This document shows, piece after piece, positions 62,486 to 64,000 of a stretch of DNA of 64,000 bases. The stretch comes from CAKZQX01 sp034437035. Lineage in GTDB: Bacteria > Chloroflexota > Chloroflexia > Chloroflexales > Chloroflexaceae. The stretch lies in assembly GCA_034437035.1 (NCBI GenBank), contig DAOTUI010000120.1, positions 1 through 64,000 on the forward strand, given 5' to 3'. Below the pieces are notes generated by a model. The model saw nothing but the letters and a program-made list of their open reading frames with translations, had not been told where the DNA came from and searched no databases. Within the stretch, counting starts at the first letter, position 1. Each line of letters opens with the position of its first letter. The position numbers and the translations under genes were made by a program.

Positions 62486-64000
62486 TTATCGATGAACATA
62501 AACCCATTCTACCACCATTACAATCAGGGCTGCCACCGCCAGCCAGGGCCAGAAGGGTTGGCGCTCGCGGCGCACCGGCTCCCCATCCGCAGCCGCTGCG
62601 GTCGTCGCAACAGTCATGCCCAGGTCCGGCGGAATGGGACGCGGGCGCAGATCGGACTCGACGGGTGTTCCCGCGTTGACAGCGGTATGCCCTTCGTACA
62701 AGGTCTCACCCTGCACCTGCTCAACAATGGTGTAGATGCCCGGTTGGGTCAGCGTATCTAACTGAACCGTTGGTGACACCACCATCGAACCGGATTCGCC
62801 CTCCGGCGGTTGCACCATAATTGTGGTCGTACGTGGACTGGGCTGCAAGGGCAGCGGTTCGCCCGCCAGCAACGCCGACGGCAGCGCCATGGGCGTCAGA
62901 TCGCGCACGGTGCGCGCCACCAGCAGCGGAAAGGCCAGCCGCTCGGTCAGGTTGCTATCTTCCAAATCAAAGGTCCAGATCGCAACCTCACTCTGCGCGA
63001 CCCGCCCGCGCAGGATCAGGGGCCACCCGGCATCATCTTCATCATAAGACGCCCGCAATAGCACTGCGGCCCACTCGGGTGTCTGTAACCCACTGACAAT
63101 GCCAAAGTTGACGCTGTCCAGGCTAAGACCCTCAAGCAGCCGGCCGGTCGCACCCTCGGCGGAAGAAGCAACGCGCAGTGCGGGGCGACGTCCCCCGGCA
63201 TCCAGATTGAATGCGTCGCCCACCGTCAACAGCGGGCCGGTTCCCGAGGGCGGGTTAATTACCAGCACCCCACCGGAGGGCCAGCGCGCAGGTAATGTCT
63301 TGTCGAAGACGGTCAGGTCGGCATCAGCAGCGGGGGCGCGGTCGGCGTTGTAGTTCCCCGGCGCGATCACAATCAGTTCAATGCCGGGCACAACCTGCAG
63401 GGCCCGCTCCAGCGGCCCCGGCGCGTCCGAGACCAGCAGCGTGTTAATGGGCCGGATCTGCGCCAGGCTCAAGTAGGCGACATTGTCGGCGGGCAGGGCA
63501 TCCTGTCCGACAAGCTCTGCCCGTAGCACTTCAACGCCGGGCGGAGTGGTCCAGGTAAACTCGGCCTCGCCCTCGGCGGGTAGATTGACCTCGTTGGTAT
63601 CCAGCAGGCGATCATCACCAAAGAGCCGCAGTTGAGTGGTCAACTGGTTGGGGCTGTAGTTGGCGACCCGCGCATAGACATAGGCGGCGGTGCGCTCGGT
63701 GGCGTCACGGTTCTGGCGGGCCCGTGCGGCGAAGGAGACAATGCCCTGGTTCTCCAGGCTGTTGCCGACGCTCACCCACTCGACGTTAAACTCCGGCAGG
63801 AGCGGCAGATCGGTCGGCCCATCTGCGAGAGCGGCCGCCAGTTCAGGCAACGCGCTGTCGCTCAGGATCAGGATACGCCCACCGCCTTCTTCCTCCAGGG
63901 CGGCCTGGGCCAGCGTCAACGCCCCGGCGATATCGGTGCCGGTACCGTCAATCGCCAGCGTATCCAGGGCGGCCAGCAGATTGCCACGCTGCTCAACGCC
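62486..64000 (-). CDS. VWA-domain membrane protein, partial (runs off right edge)
   Basis: The frame is open to the window edge, so the start is outside. At least 505 residues: a VWA-like segment (TDIAGALTLAQAAL, GRILILSDSALPEL), a beta-rich part, and a C-terminal membrane helix (FWPWLAVAALIVMVVEWVYVHR). The same C-terminal arrangement as the next gene, so the two are paralogues or partners. MoxR and DUF58 genes, the usual companions, would lie beyond the window. Confidence 0.85.
   Translation of the reverse strand, partial: GVEQRGNLLAALDTLAIDGTGTDIAGALTLAQAALEEEGGGRILILSDSALPELAAALADGPTDLPLLPEFNVEWVSVGNSLENQGIVSFAARARQNRDATERTAAYVYARVANYSPNQLTTQLRLFGDDRLLDTNEVNLPAEGEAEFTWTTPPGVEVLRAELVGQDALPADNVAYLSLAQIRPINTLLVSDAPGPLERALQVVPGIELIVIAPGNYNADRAPAADADLTVFDKTLPARWPSGGVLVINPPSGTGPLLTVGDAFNLDAGGRRPALRVASSAEGATGRLLEGLSLDSVNFGIVSGLQTPEWAAVLLRASYDEDDAGWPLILRGRVAQSEVAIWTFDLEDSNLTERLAFPLLVARTVRDLTPMALPSALLAGEPLPLQPSPRTTTIMVQPPEGESGSMVVSPTVQLDTLTQPGIYTIVEQVQGETLYEGHTAVNAGTPVESDLRPRPIPPDLGMTVATTAAAADGEPVRRERQPFWPWLAVAALIVMVVEWVYVHR

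Noticed and set aside
60776..62761. Long + strand reading frame (661 residues) over the VWA gene
   Set aside because: Shadow of the minus-strand VWA gene with clear motifs.

Overview
The window looks like a chromosomal segment of a filamentous Chloroflexota bacterium, most likely of the Chloroflexia/Chloroflexales. The clues are giant multi-GAF sensor kinases, a DUF4914 protein, Uma2-type proteins, a cytochrome b-like membrane domain fused to a HdrD-type iron-sulfur protein, GH proteins with Thr/Pro linkers and Chloroflexota-style small antitoxin-like genes. This is inferred from gene content only; there is no rRNA here to settle it. Most genes are single or in pairs, separated by long non-coding stretches. 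Layout: 1-3278 is a cyclase/AAA regulator running off the left edge. 4318-7382 holds an orphan FtsX/MacB permease and a soluble histidine kinase. 7761-9913 is a membrane/iron-sulfur oxidoreductase split by a frameshift. 10037-18384 holds an alpha/beta hydrolase lacking its nucleophile, coupled to a 2,502-residue histidine kinase with about twelve GAF-like units. 18801-21224 is a hexapeptide-repeat (GlmU-like) protein with a receiver/degenerate-GGDEF protein. Then come UvrA, LutB/LutA, and an HNH/antitoxin-like pair. 28498-36714 contains two secreted glycoside hydrolases flanking ApaG and a patch of decayed genes (NADAR, YbjN-like). 37571-43220 has a small membrane protein, a Uma2 protein, tRNA-Val, UDP-glucose dehydrogenase, and ribosomal protein S1 behind a consensus promoter and a structured leader with its own terminator. 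43221-49192 has a phosphomutase-like metalloenzyme, an LMW phosphatase/fructosamine kinase pair, a Uma2-NTase-like protein and DUF4914. 49933-50931 is a graveyard (MalT/LuxR regulator, SMC-like ATPase stub). The right part has a proteasome-like hydrolase, a PlsC-like acyltransferase, a Zn/Cd P-type ATPase, an iron/B12-type binding protein, a serine hydrolase and two VWA membrane proteins (the last runs off the right edge). The outstanding feature is a family of short (about 190-250 bp) nested-palindrome elements: 13 full-length or near-complete copies, one internally deleted copy and three fragments. Each intact copy begins with CA(C/G)G..TTACGCGG-type ends, finishes with CCGCGTAA....TG, and is flanked by a 7-8 bp direct repeat of the form T-N5/6-A that is shared by all members of a cluster (for example TGAATAA four times around three elements). 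Inside, a long central stem differs between copies but keeps its pairing. These look like non-autonomous mobile elements (MITE-like) that insert next to one another and whose hairpin is under selection; no transposase is present in the window. They lie only between genes, except where a half-copy abuts a truncated ATPase gene.
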